NCBI GenBank assembly: GCA_003427395.1 | Contig: BFEA01000128.1 | Location: forward strand, 546,254 to 574,562 | Direction: 5' to 3' | Source: Chara braunii | Taxonomy: Eukaryota > Streptophyta > Charophyceae > Charales > Characeae | DNA length: 28,309 bases | Shown here: positions 21,337 to 28,309 of the stretch, in pieces | How the letters are laid out: the number at the start of each line of letters is the position of its first letter | How positions within the stretch are numbered: position 1 is the first letter of the stretch | The notes under the pieces: generated by a model | What the model saw: the letters and a program-made list of their open reading frames with translations, nothing else | The model's database searches: none | What the model was told of the DNA's origin: nothing | Translations under genes and position numbers: made by a program

Positions 21337-21759
21337 TCATTTTTTCTTGAAATAACAGCGGATGCCGCATGTCTTGAAAATTGAAACCCTGAAAGCAAAA
21401 AAAACTCGCGCCGACAAAGTAACCACGCGGCAGCTCAAAATGTTCGGCATTTTTTTGTTTTGTTTTTTCTTTTCCCCCTGACACCACGACCGACCCCTAT
21501 AAATAAATATGACACCCGGTCTGACAACAGGGCCGTCGATATTTCTGTTGCCTTTAACGCGGTTTTCTTTGCCAACGAGTGTTTTGTTTTTCCCCATTCG
21601 ATATTCAAAGGTGACATGAACGTACTTACCCCAAATTTCTTTAATGGCTACACACGCAGGCTTCTCTATCTTCTTAGAAAAATGGTAGTCTTTTATCCAC
21701 TTTATGGTCAATGTAACAGGCGTAGGCTTGTAAGTTCTATCCACTACAATATGTAACAA
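21337..21759 (-). other. Overlapping open frames of unknown origin
   Basis: A 140-codon minus-strand frame (21337-21759) and a 98-codon plus-strand frame (21460-21756) overlap almost fully. Neither shows a family I recognise. The minus frame has a Lys-rich C-terminal third containing QGEKKKQNKK, which is simple sequence on the plus strand (T-rich). One may be a decayed gene fragment, but I cannot tell which. Confidence 0.2.
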
Positions 21760-21799
21760 TCTTTGCGCTTTATTATGGTCTTACATGTGTAGGCTTCTA

Positions 21800-21944
21800 T
21801 TTTTTTATTTTTTTTTTATAGAGAAAATAACCGTGGCGGGTGGTAGGGATGCTCATGATAGCAGACACCGCTAGCACTGCCAGGGGAGTCTTCATCTATT
21901 GGTGGGGAGCAACAACTGTTGAAAAACGGGTCCAACATCCCATA
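21800..21944 (+). repeat. Dispersed repeat family A, copy 2, with poly-T on its left
   Basis: A T-rich tract at 21800-21820 is followed by GATAGCAGACACCGCTAGCAC, CATCTATTGGTGGGGAGC and CGGGTCCAACATCCCATA at 21864-21944, collinear with 4211-4305. The shared T-rich left side suggests that both copies end at the same element boundary. Confidence 0.7.
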
Positions 21945-22005
21945 ACATTATGATTAATTGTGCGACAACTGCCTGACTTTACAGCCTGGGGTAAATGTTT
22001 GTCAA

Positions 22006-22251
22006 ACGTCGTCTCCACAAGGCGCCTTCAAGAATCAACCGAAAAACTAAGGCTTCTTGACGACTCTTTGGTATAATGGATGAGACTAATTGAGTGGTTT
22101 CAGAGATTCTGACTTTTCTTACTTCTAAAATAGGTTTGACATTTTCAATCGCGTGAAAAAAATGCGTGATTACATTCATAGACAAGTTCTCATTAGCTGG
22201 ACAATATAAAGTTTTATAAACAATAGCACGAGATTTTGTTTTTTTTCCATG
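22006..22251 (-). pseudogene. rps7: Mitochondrial rps7 fragment, nuclear copy
   Basis: About 81 residues on the minus strand match the RNA-binding core of mitochondrial ribosomal protein S7 of the small subunit. Phrases are HGKKTKSRAIVYKTL, FHAIENVKPILEVRKVRIS, RQEALVFRLILEGAL and a terminal RRR. These follow the S7 order GKK..., (E)N(V/I)KP..EV..V, RQ.A(L)..R.I(L)(E). The motif differs from plastid S7. A stop lies just before HGKK (TGA-TAT-CAT), the N-terminal segment is not in frame, and the match ends before the C-terminal half (about 50-60 residues normally follow). It is therefore a truncated copy. It is separate from the ccmFC/nad5 insertion, so at least two transfers occurred or one was later split. 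Confidence 0.78.
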
Positions 22252-23340
22252 ATATCAATTGTTGTACTTTGCAATTCTCTAAAATCGAAGGCTCGAAGAG
22301 CGAGACTTGTGAGATTTTTTGGTTCATAGATCTTTATCGGTTAGTATGCACAAGTGATATCTTAATTTCTTTGTTTAGCTCTAGTCAGTGGAACAAATAT
22401 AAGATAATATGGTGGTGGTTGAAATAGGCCTGAAAACTCAATTCATTTGTTTAAAACATGAACTGAAAGAAAAAAAGAAAATTTCAGATGAATTTAATTT
22501 TGGAGTAGAAAATGTAGAAGTGTTTGGTAAACCAAAAATGATTTTGCCTAAACAAATAAAAAGGATATGCAAAAAGAACAAACAAGACCGGTGAATTTTC
22601 ATAAATATTACAAGCGATTAAAAAATTATCTATTTTTTATGGTAATCTACTAATCTGCCTGTTCAAAAGGTAGCAAAAAAAACATATACTTATTTAGACA
22701 AAGCTAACTTGGTGAAAATGGTAAACACGATAGACTTAAAATTTGTTCCTACGGGTTATCGATTACTCAAAAATTGAGCAGTGATTTAGCTAAATACGAT
22801 GCAGACCTTGTTTTTGCCGATGTGGTTATTAGAGAATGTTTAAACATAAGCATAATTTATTTGTGTTCAAGTGTGGTATACACAGGTCTCCTGACTTGCT
22901 ATTACGAGACTTGGTCACCGATTCTAAGTACTGTTCTCTACCCCTTCATCCATCAAACTGTCTTTTGTTGTTGCAATTGTTTGTTTTAAAAAAGATGTAA
23001 TTGTGATGAGACTATGCTGCAGGGCCCTCCTACTAAGGTCATAATTAAGCCTGAAAATTGGTTTATCAATTCAAAAGTAGTAAAACTGAATACTTGCATT
23101 TGCTTGGGTTTCTTGGCACGATGGCATTGGTGGTATCCCTGCTAACCCTTTGAAACTTAATTTTTTTTTTTTTTTTTTTTTTAACAAAGCTCATGCTGAA
23201 CCCTTTGAAAAAAAGGTTGACCATTTCAGTCAAAACGATTGCGCATGGTATCTGCCACACAGATCAGACAATTTTTTTACTATAAAACTCAACAATCCCC
23301 TAAATATTAGACCAGGACAAAAAATATCCATGGTGGATTG
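22252..23340 (+). other. AT-rich block with several broken open frames, unidentified
   Basis: Composition is clearly more AT-rich than the flanks. Plus-strand frames in succession look protein-like but are split by stops and shifts. They include 22236-22427, 22409-22594 (KHELKEKKKISDEFNFGVE...), a frame near 22594-22652, 22774-22989, and 23150-23341, which includes YLPHRSDNFFTIKLNNPLNI. T22 at 23161-23182 interrupts the last. I do not recognise a family with confidence. The last peptide loosely resembles the N-terminal strand pattern of polinton-type minor capsid proteins (F-T-hydrophobic-L, proline, then a hydrophobic run). The block may be one decayed foreign insertion, or an AT-rich extension of the adjacent organellar piece. 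Confidence 0.25.
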
Positions 23341-23652
23341 AGCGATCCAGACCGCAAAACGAGCAGTCAATTTCTGGTGGGTAGCCTTAACCCAATCATA
23401 TTGTCGGAACGGACGAGGGATCGACTGTTCACATTCCACACCCATTTGTCATTCTTTTTTTCAATTGACCATCCTTCTTAGACCAGGACCAATTGCATCC
23501 ATGGCGAACTCTGTGACTAAGTGATCCAGGCAGCAAAATGAGCGGTAAATTCCTGGTGGGCAGCCTTAACCCAACCATATTGTCAGGACTGAAATGGGAC
23601 GGTCAATGACATTCCACACACATTTGCTTTCCTTTTTTCCAAGTGACCATCC

Positions 23653-23655
<3 letters not shown>
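23310..23655 (+). repeat. 171-bp tandem duplication
   Basis: GACCAGGAC at 23310 and at 23481 start two collinear units. Shared phrases are ATCCATGG.G, CTGGTGGG(T/C)AGCCTTAACCC, CATATTGTC and GACCATCCTTCTT. Both end just before a GT microsatellite. The first unit begins inside the preceding open frame, so its stop at 23339 lies in repeat DNA. Confidence 0.85.
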
Positions 23656-23718
<63 letters not shown>

Positions 23719-23719
23719 N

Positions 23720-23791
<72 letters not shown>
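23656..23791. repeat. (GT)n microsatellite with an N
   Basis: A dinucleotide run of about 68 repeats, broken by an N followed by C at 23719-23720. The N suggests an unresolved join, so the true length is uncertain. Confidence 0.97.
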
Positions 23792-23794
<3 letters not shown>

Positions 23795-23893
23795 TTTTCC
23801 TTGGGCTTTGATATATTATCACGGAACTACTGACAGGCCTTAGGTAATTCAGAATTGCAGTATTTCGCTCATTTGCTACCTTTTTCCGACACC

Positions 23894-23962
23894 GTATGAT
23901 CATTATAGTAATTGTTGTATTTAGACTGAAAGATACCCCAAATACGGCTATAATGATCGTAC
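23894..23962. repeat. Inverted repeat with 15-bp arms
   Basis: GTATGATCATTATAG (23894-23908) and its inverse CTATAATGATCGTAC (23948-23962) differ at one position and enclose 39 bp. It sits just downstream, on the minus strand, of a tRNA-like sequence and may be part of the same SINE body. Confidence 0.75.
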
Positions 23963-23982
23963 GTTGTATTCATGGGATGAAG

Positions 23983-24053
23983 GTAGTGGAGTTCGAACCC
24001 AGGTCTGCATTTCACCAGTTCAGGGGTGTACCAACTGAGCTAGGCCAGTTGGT
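23983..24053 (-). mobile_element. tRNA-derived SINE head, copy 1
   Basis: The minus strand carries a pol III internal promoter in tRNA spacing. The A box is CCTAGCTCAGTTGGTA (about 24031-24046). The B box is GGGTTCGAACTCC (about 23989-24001), roughly 40 bp later. The acceptor ends do not pair and the D-stem is imperfect, so it is not a working tRNA. A second sequence with an identical 16-base A-box segment lies at 24788-24862. A SINE family with a tRNA head is the simplest reading. Confidence 0.6.
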
Positions 24054-24370
24054 GAGTGACCATCTTTCCATCACTCATCCCGAGAGCGGTTTTAGAGAGA
24101 TATGTCTGTTTTATTTGGAATACATCATGAGGTGTCGTCCCGGTACATAGCTAAGAGAACCGTATTTGTCCACACCTCAGCGAGTGGGTACTTCTCAGCA
24201 TCGCTACATCCGTCTGTACTAGCTGCAGAAAACTATTCTTCTCTAAAAAATTATCTAGTTCAACAGCGGGGGCAGAGTCTTTTGTACAAATTTCTCTACT
24301 TCGACGGAGCAGGCAGAACCATGTTTTGTTAGTGACGCACTGAAGGGACGCATGCCCATAACGCATGACC

Positions 24371-24395
24371 TTTTTTTTTTTTTTTTTTTTTTTTT
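24371..24395. repeat. T25 homopolymer
   Basis: An uninterrupted T run. On the minus strand this is A25 and could be the tail of a retroposed sequence lying to its right. Confidence 0.95.
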
Positions 24396-24606
24396 AAGCC
24401 CAACCAATTCAATCAAATTTGGATAGGACGGGCTTTCTGGCCTTTTTTATTGTCAGTATATAGTATTACAGGAAACCCCGTAGCAACCACATCCGTGCTC
24501 AAGCCTCCAACAAGGGAACATGTGGTAGCTGCACCTATCAGCAGGTGCGATACCTGCTACAGCAGGTGGGCAATACCGGCCAGCGGTCAGCCGGTAGTAT
24601 CAGGAC

Positions 24607-24681
24607 CGAGCTTCTTCGATGGGCCAATTACTGTGCCTCCGGAGGGAGCTTCTTCGATGGGCCATTTGCTGTGCCTCCCTT
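24607..24681 (+). repeat. 41-bp tandem duplication
   Basis: GAGCTTCTTCGATGGGCCA followed by (A/T)T(T)...CTGTGCCTCC occurs twice, starting near 24607 and 24648. Just upstream, CACCTATCAGCAGGTG and CCTGCTACAGCAGG form short stems near 24532-24566. Confidence 0.8.
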
Positions 24682-24787
24682 CCAGTCTCCTCCCCCTATG
24701 AACATCAACAGTCTCTGCTAAATGCCACTCGGAGGGACCAACGGCCTATCTCTAGGTGGCGGGCACCAAGCTTGCCCAGGAAAGTAC

Positions 24788-24862
24788 ATGATGCCAATGG
24801 GAATTGAACCCAAGACCCCTTGAATGCCACTTGCGTGCCTTACCAACTGAGCTAGGCCGCTG
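24788..24862 (-). mobile_element. tRNA-derived SINE head, copy 2
   Basis: On the minus strand, CCTAGCTCAGTTGGTA (A box) is followed about 36 bp later by TTGGGTTCAATTCCCA, a B box with a T-arm that can form a 4-bp stem. The spacing is tRNA-like and the A-box segment is identical to that at 24031-24046. The arms otherwise fold poorly as a tRNA. The sequences downstream of the two heads differ, so the copies are old, belong to different subfamilies, or are independent tRNA-derived pieces. Confidence 0.6.
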
Positions 24863-24888
24863 GATCGCATGACGCATTTGAAAACAGG

Positions 24889-25180
24889 CTTGGGCTCCAG
24901 GGATATACGAGGGAACGGATGATCCCCAACTCTCTCTACCATCAACACAATAGAACACTGTAGTAATACAACATAAATAAAAGAGATTCAAAATCGTAAC
25001 TCAAGAGTCAGGGTTGGCTATCCTCCTAGTACATAGCATAGGGTTGAGGCTGGCATAGCAGTACCTTAGTACGGGATGTTGGGAGTGTCAGAAGATACTG
25101 CACCTTACCGTGGGGACGGAATGGGCTCCAGGGATACACAAGGGAACGGAGGATTCCCAACTCTCTATCATCACCACACA
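24889..25180 (+). repeat. Tandem repeat family B, second cluster
   Basis: One and a half units collinear with 10570-11330, with GGGCTCCAGGGATATACGAG, GGCTATCCTCCTAGTACATA, CCTTAGTACGGGATGTTG and GAAGATACTGCACCTTACCG. It starts right next to SINE copy 2. Confidence 0.75.
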
Positions 25181-25240
25181 ACTGTGCTAGATGAGAGCCA
25201 CTAGGCACCCTCATGAAGACCTGTAGTAGCATGTTCATAC

Positions 25241-25943
25241 CTAGCTCCCGAAGTCCCCGTGCAATCGGGCTTGCACTGCGTCTGCTTCATTCAGGGCTGA
25301 GCATGGGGGTAGGTGTCTCTGCTTAGCCCGGGTGGCCCCGCCAAGATGGTCATGGGTGATGGTCCCGGGTGGTTAACACTAGGGTAGGACAGGGGGGGTG
25401 GGGGTGTGCCAGGGCAAAAAGATGAGAGGAAGGGTGGGTGGGGTCTTCAAAGGGTTCAGTTGCACAACCGAGTGGCCAAGTACTGTGGGTGACTGCCATC
25501 GGTCTGGTATCCCACCTCTACAACAGCCTGGGCTTTTTATTTGAAAATCTGAAAAAAAAAAAAAAGAGGGGGCTTGATTGCCTTTGCCCCTGGAGTGGGT
25601 CGTGAGCTACCCCCCACTGCACAATGTCTGCCAGCCTCCAATGCTCAGTACCGACCACTGGGCCGCACACCGCCGTTCCCAGTGGGAAGGGCGAAGGCCT
25701 TCAGGTATCCTTGCGAAACCACCCTATTCGTTCAGTGCTACATAGTTCAGCTTGCACTAGCCCACTTCATTCAGTGCCACCGCAGTTCATTTACGTGATT
25801 TCATCTGGATTACCTGATTTGATCCGGCATCCAGTTCCCAATCTTATCAACTGTTATGGGTGCGCCACTCAGCCAGATGGGCTACATGTCTGTAAGTAAT
25901 AAAGAGCCTCTACCTCCCACCTCCTCAAGGTTATGTATTTAAA
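25241..25943. other. No recognised gene; GC-rich retroposon-like block ending in poly-A
   Basis: A GC-rich segment (25241-25550) ends in an A15 run at about 25551-25565. That is compatible with a retroposed sequence on the plus strand, although no head or target-site duplication is clear. 25566-25943 has overlapping open frames without a domain. It includes a single CACTCAGCCAGATGGGC phrase (about 25866-25882) that recurs in the array to the right. Confidence 0.35.
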
Positions 25944-26030
25944 CGGACGCTGGACCCGGTTTCCAGCATGTGCAGCTCCCCACCAATAGATGGAGTGACA
26001 GGCACAGGTATGCTAGTTGGGGGTGCTCAT
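25944..26030 (-). repeat. Dispersed repeat family A, copy 3, inverted
   Basis: The minus strand reads CATCTATTGGTGGGGAGC, then CTGGAAACCGGGTCCAGCG, matching 4253-4301 closely and 21893-21936 less closely. There is no poly-T equivalent at its far side. Confidence 0.7.
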
Positions 26031-26089
26031 ATCACCTCAACTAGGGGCAGGGAAAATCTAGAAACCGGGACGAGAGGCTCAGGAGTACT

Positions 26090-26614
26090 GGTGGTAGGGG
26101 GAAGGTTGTTCAGCTTGCACTACCCAGGGGGTAGGGGGAAGGTTGTTCAGCTTGCACTACCCAGGGGGCCACGTCCCACTAGCAGCTTGCACCACTCAGC
26201 CAGATGGGCAAAATCGAGAGCCCGGGAAGAGAGGCTCAGGCGTACTGGTGGTAGGGAGAAGGTTGTTCAGCTTGCACCACTCAGCCAGATGGGCCTCTCC
26301 GGAAGAGAGACTCAGGAGTACTGGTGGTAGGGGGAAGGTTGTTCATCTTGCACTACCCCGGGGGCCACGTCCCACTAGCAGCTTGCACCACTCAGCCAGA
26401 TGGGCAAAATCGAGAGCCCGGGAAGACAGGCCCAGGAGTACTGGTCGTAGGGAGAAGGTTGTTCAGCTTGCACCACTCAGCCAGATGGGGTCCGTGTCCG
26501 TAAGTTTATTAGCCTCTACCTACCTAGGGGCGGGCAAACTCGAGAGCCCGGGAAGAGAGGCTCAGGAGTACTGGTGGTAGTGAGAAGGTTGTTCAGTTCA
26601 GCTTGCACTACCCC
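26090..26614 (+). repeat. Compound tandem array with a 196-bp higher-order unit
   Basis: CAGCCAGATGGG occurs at about 26198, 26282, 26393 and 26478, spaced 84, 111 and 85 bp, so a 196-bp higher-order unit made of an 84- and a 111-bp subunit is present twice. A separate perfect 37-bp duplication (GTAGGGGGAAGGTTGTTCAG...) lies at 26094-26167. The 111-bp subunits contain CCGGGGGCCACGTCCCACTA, the tip of the foldback element that follows directly at 26618. Long plus-strand frames here are products of the repeat, not evidence of a gene. Confidence 0.8.
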
Positions 26615-26617
26615 GGG

Positions 26618-26779
26618 GGCCAAGTCCCACTAGCAGCGTTGAGTTTCCTCAATGCCTGAATCTGGACCTGTTTGTGGAGATGTGCAGTTGAGGAAACTCC
26701 ATGCGATTTCTATACATCTCCGCAAACAGCGTCAGATTCAGGCGTTGAGCAAACTGAACGCTGCTGGTGGGACTTGGCC
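26618..26779. mobile_element. Foldback (palindromic) MITE-like element, copy 2
   Basis: Left arm GGCCAAGTCCCACTAGCAGC through GCCTGAATCTGGAC, right arm the inverse, ending GCTGCTGGTGGGACTTGGCC. It is about 80 per cent similar to copy 1 at 5428-5631. The loop (CAGTTGAGGAAACTCCATGC) is the inverse of the copy 1 loop, so the two elements are inserted in opposite orientations. The left side is joined directly to the compound array. Confidence 0.75.
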
Positions 26780-26944
26780 TCTGGGGAGTGGGGAGCATTT
26801 CTCTCCTGCTCTGTTCTGTGGTCCGGAATGAAACTGGGGGAAGAAAAACAAGCATCCTTCTGCGACCCCCTTGCGCCCCACGAACAAGGACGGCAATTGT
26901 TTTTTTCTTTTTTTTTTGGGGAATGGACGGCAATTGTGTACCCG

Positions 26945-27125
26945 CCTTGTGGCTGAATGGTAGTCACAAAAAAAAATACTAATTAAAAAAAAAAAAAGAA
27001 AAAAAAGAAGAAAAAAAAAGAATGGTTGTCACTCCCTAATTGTTTTTTTTTTTTTGTTTTTTTGTTTTTTTTCTTTCACGCCTAGCTTTTGAGAAGGAGA
27101 CAGTACAGGAGTTCAAGTCCGGCCG
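26945..27125 (+). other. Split tRNA-Gln-like sequence with an A-rich insertion
   Basis: GCCTTGTGGCTGAATGGTAG (about 26943-26962) resembles the 5' part and A box of a tRNA. CTAGCTTTTGAGAAGGAG (about 27083-27100) resembles an anticodon arm with TTG, followed by a B box GAGTTCAAGTCC (27110-27121). Between them lie A-rich and T-rich tracts. GAATGGTAGTCAC before the A-rich tract and GAATGGTTGTCAC after it are near-identical 13-mers, like a target-site duplication. It may be a decayed tRNA or SINE interrupted by a poly-A insertion. The 3' acceptor strand does not pair convincingly. Confidence 0.3.
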
Positions 27126-27384
27126 AAGTTTCGATTTGTTTTGATTCTTCGTTTCTGGGCTCTTTTTTTTTTTTTTTGGGTCGTTTCTGGGCATTGATCT
27201 ATCTACGGTCAGGAATGAAGAATCTGGCTGACCGGAGTGACTGGGCCGCGATACGGGAATCTTAGGAGCTACCCCTTCAAGGAAAAAAGGCAAAAAGGGG
27301 GTACCTGTCCAGATACGGAGAGCGTGATTATGATATACAGAGCCCAAGACAGAGAACACCCCAGCTGACGGGGGGAACGCCGAG

Positions 27385-27416
<32 letters not shown>
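27385..27416. repeat. C32 homopolymer
   Basis: An uninterrupted C run on the plus strand, G on the minus strand. It creates poly-Gly frames that are not genes. The G strand could form quadruplexes, and the length is likely unreliable in the assembly. Confidence 0.97.
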
Positions 27417-27418
<2 letters not shown>

Positions 27419-27593
27419 CGTCGGACAAATGCTCTCCGTGGGGCTACAGGTGCTGGTTGTTCCCTCCTGTTCCTCTCTTCGAACTTTTTTTTTTTTTTGG
27501 TTTGGGTGATACTAATTTTACCACATGGCTCTGTTGCCTTCTGGCAGACTGAGTGCGTGGAGAGAAAATGACTACCTCTCTTCATAGGGGGCG

Positions 27594-27613
27594 TCACGTT
27601 TAGACTGACGTCA
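27594..27613. promoter_or_regulatory. Two ACGT-core bZIP-type sites upstream of the F-box gene
   Basis: GTCACGT near 27594-27600 and the perfect palindrome TGACGTCA at 27606-27613 are classic binding cores for plant bZIP factors. They lie about 290-300 bp before the ATG of the F-box exon, a plausible promoter position. There is no direct evidence of use. Confidence 0.35.
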
Positions 27614-27898
27614 GGAATTTGCGATTATCATACGCACTTCACTCACGATCGTTTGGTCGATGAGAGGCTCGTGAGCGCTGTCTGTGAAGGAGAGGGATTA
27701 GTGGCCGAATGGGAGGTGAATGCGTGGGAGGCGCGAAGATTACTGTAGATCAGAGGGTGCCAGATCATCTCATGGCGTGCGTGACTTGAGAAACAGAGAG
27801 GGGTTGAGCGAGGGGCTCGCCTGATAGGGTGCAAAAGAGCTACGGAGAGGGGAAGGACGAGAGGAGAGGAGACTCAGGGAGAGGAAAGGGAGGAAGAG

Positions 27899-28094
27899 AT
27901 GGTGGCAGCGAACGCTGATGGCCTGCGCGCTCTTTCACAGGTCTCTCTACCTGATCACGATCTTCATAGGCAACATCGGCCGCTGGAGGACTTCTGGAAC
28001 TGCCGAGATGTCGTCTTCAAATGCTTCTTGCTTCTTGATGTCCGTGACCTGCTGTCTGCGAGTCAAGTCTGCCGTGCCTGGCGTGAATTGATCG
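27899..28094 (+). CDS. F-box protein, first exon (partial gene)
   Basis: The frame opens at ATG 27899, the first in-frame Met after a stop at 27782-27784, with a purine at -3 and G at +4. Sixty-five codons run to a strong splice donor, G|GTATGT, with GT at 28095-28096. Residues about 34-65 form an F-box: NCRDVVFKCFLLLDVRDLLS followed by ASQVCRAWRELI, with the conserved hydrophobic spacing, LDxxDLL, SxVCRxWRxL pattern. F-box proteins use this helix bundle to bind SKP1 and recruit substrates to SCF ubiquitin ligases. The substrate-binding domain (LRR, Kelch or other) must lie in later exons beyond the window, so subtype is unknown. An acceptor-like TTTCACAG ends at 27940, so the coding exon could start there instead. 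The frame would stay open past the donor, but only as intron and CT repeat. Confidence 0.68.
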
Positions 28095-28227
28095 GTATGT
28101 GTCCACCTCCCGCTACTCCTCGATGTGGTCCCGTCAGTCATCATGTGTTCGACCCCCTGCTCCATCTTTATGCCCCTCAGAATTTACGTTCCCCTTGCGT
28201 CCACCTTCCTCCCTCCCTCCTCCCTCC

Positions 28228-28309
<82 letters not shown>
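28095..28309 (+). other. Start of the F-box gene's first intron, entering a (CT)n microsatellite
   Basis: After GTATGT the sequence becomes pyrimidine-rich (CCTCCCTCC near 28205-28230). It ends as a pure (CT)n run from about 28236 to the window edge. The run may be truncated by the end of the contig. Confidence 0.7.

Noticed and set aside
23583-23903. Open frames through the GT microsatellite on both strands
   Set aside because: They encode only Cys-Val or Thr-His dipeptide runs across an N and are simple-sequence artefacts.
25968-26580. Plus-strand frames of 120 and 145 codons with repeated peptide phrases
   Set aside because: They are translations of the compound tandem array; the repeats explain the open frames.
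26090-26614. Regularly spaced repeats considered as a CRISPR array
   Set aside because: Spacers are themselves repeated and units differ in length; the genome is eukaryotic and no cas-like gene is present.
27036-27597. Minus-strand frames with poly-Gly and Lys-rich stretches
   Set aside because: Created by the C32 run and T-rich tracts on the plus strand.
27947-28165. 72-codon minus-strand frame
   Set aside because: Antisense shadow of the F-box exon, which has a recognisable domain on the plus strand.

Overview
This is eukaryotic nuclear DNA, most likely from a streptophyte (green plant lineage) and quite possibly a charophyte alga. That assignment is inference. It rests on decayed copies of mitochondrial genes typical of plant mitochondria: ccmFC (cytochrome c maturation), nad5 with a group I intron, and rps7. 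A streptophyte-like F-box exon and plant-type retroelements agree. Two single N positions (3455 and 23719), long homopolymers and microsatellites suggest a draft assembly. Only one convincing host gene part is present, so the window reads as gene-poor, repeat-rich intergenic DNA.

Layout. 1-2270: no recognised gene; one weak candidate terminal exon and a diverged tandem repeat that looks coding-derived. 2693-3454 (minus): a mitochondrial insertion made of a ccmFC piece joined to one nad5 exon and a degenerate group I intron core. 3500-5450: low-complexity DNA, direct repeats, a dispersed repeat and the TIR-like motif GGTTTAAACCACCAGTACC. 5428-5631: a near-perfect palindromic foldback element with a second copy at 26618-26779. 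6322-6447: a short fragment of a group II intron reverse transcriptase. 7099-7413: a small element with inverted ends enclosing a 90-bp tandem repeat. 7414-10560: nothing recognised except a 62-bp tandem repeat. 10570-11330: a ~200-bp tandem family that recurs at 24889-25180. 11741-12797 (minus): a broken LTR-retrotransposon gag with a CCHC knuckle, and a candidate initiator-tRNA-Met primer-binding site 1.5 kb upstream of it. 14300-20080: mostly non-coding with several independent tandem arrays. 20108-21294 (minus): the 3' part of a LINE ORF2 with a zf-RVT domain, riddled with stops. 22006-22251 (minus): a piece of mitochondrial rps7. 22252-23340: AT-rich DNA with broken ORFs that I cannot place. 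23310-25560: tandem duplication, GT microsatellite and two tRNA-derived SINE heads. 25944-26779: dispersed repeat, compound tandem array and the second foldback element. 26945-27125: a split tRNA-Gln-like sequence. 27590-28309 (plus): promoter-like bZIP sites and the first exon of an F-box gene that runs off the window.

The elements do not form a pathway. They record repeated insertion (organelle DNA, LINE, LTR element, SINEs, foldback elements) and local tandem expansion. The F-box exon at the right edge is the only feature likely to be an active protein gene. No complete new system is visible. The items most worth checking are the chimeric mitochondrial insertion, the foldback element family and its attached array, and the AT-rich block with a possible virus-like protein fragment.
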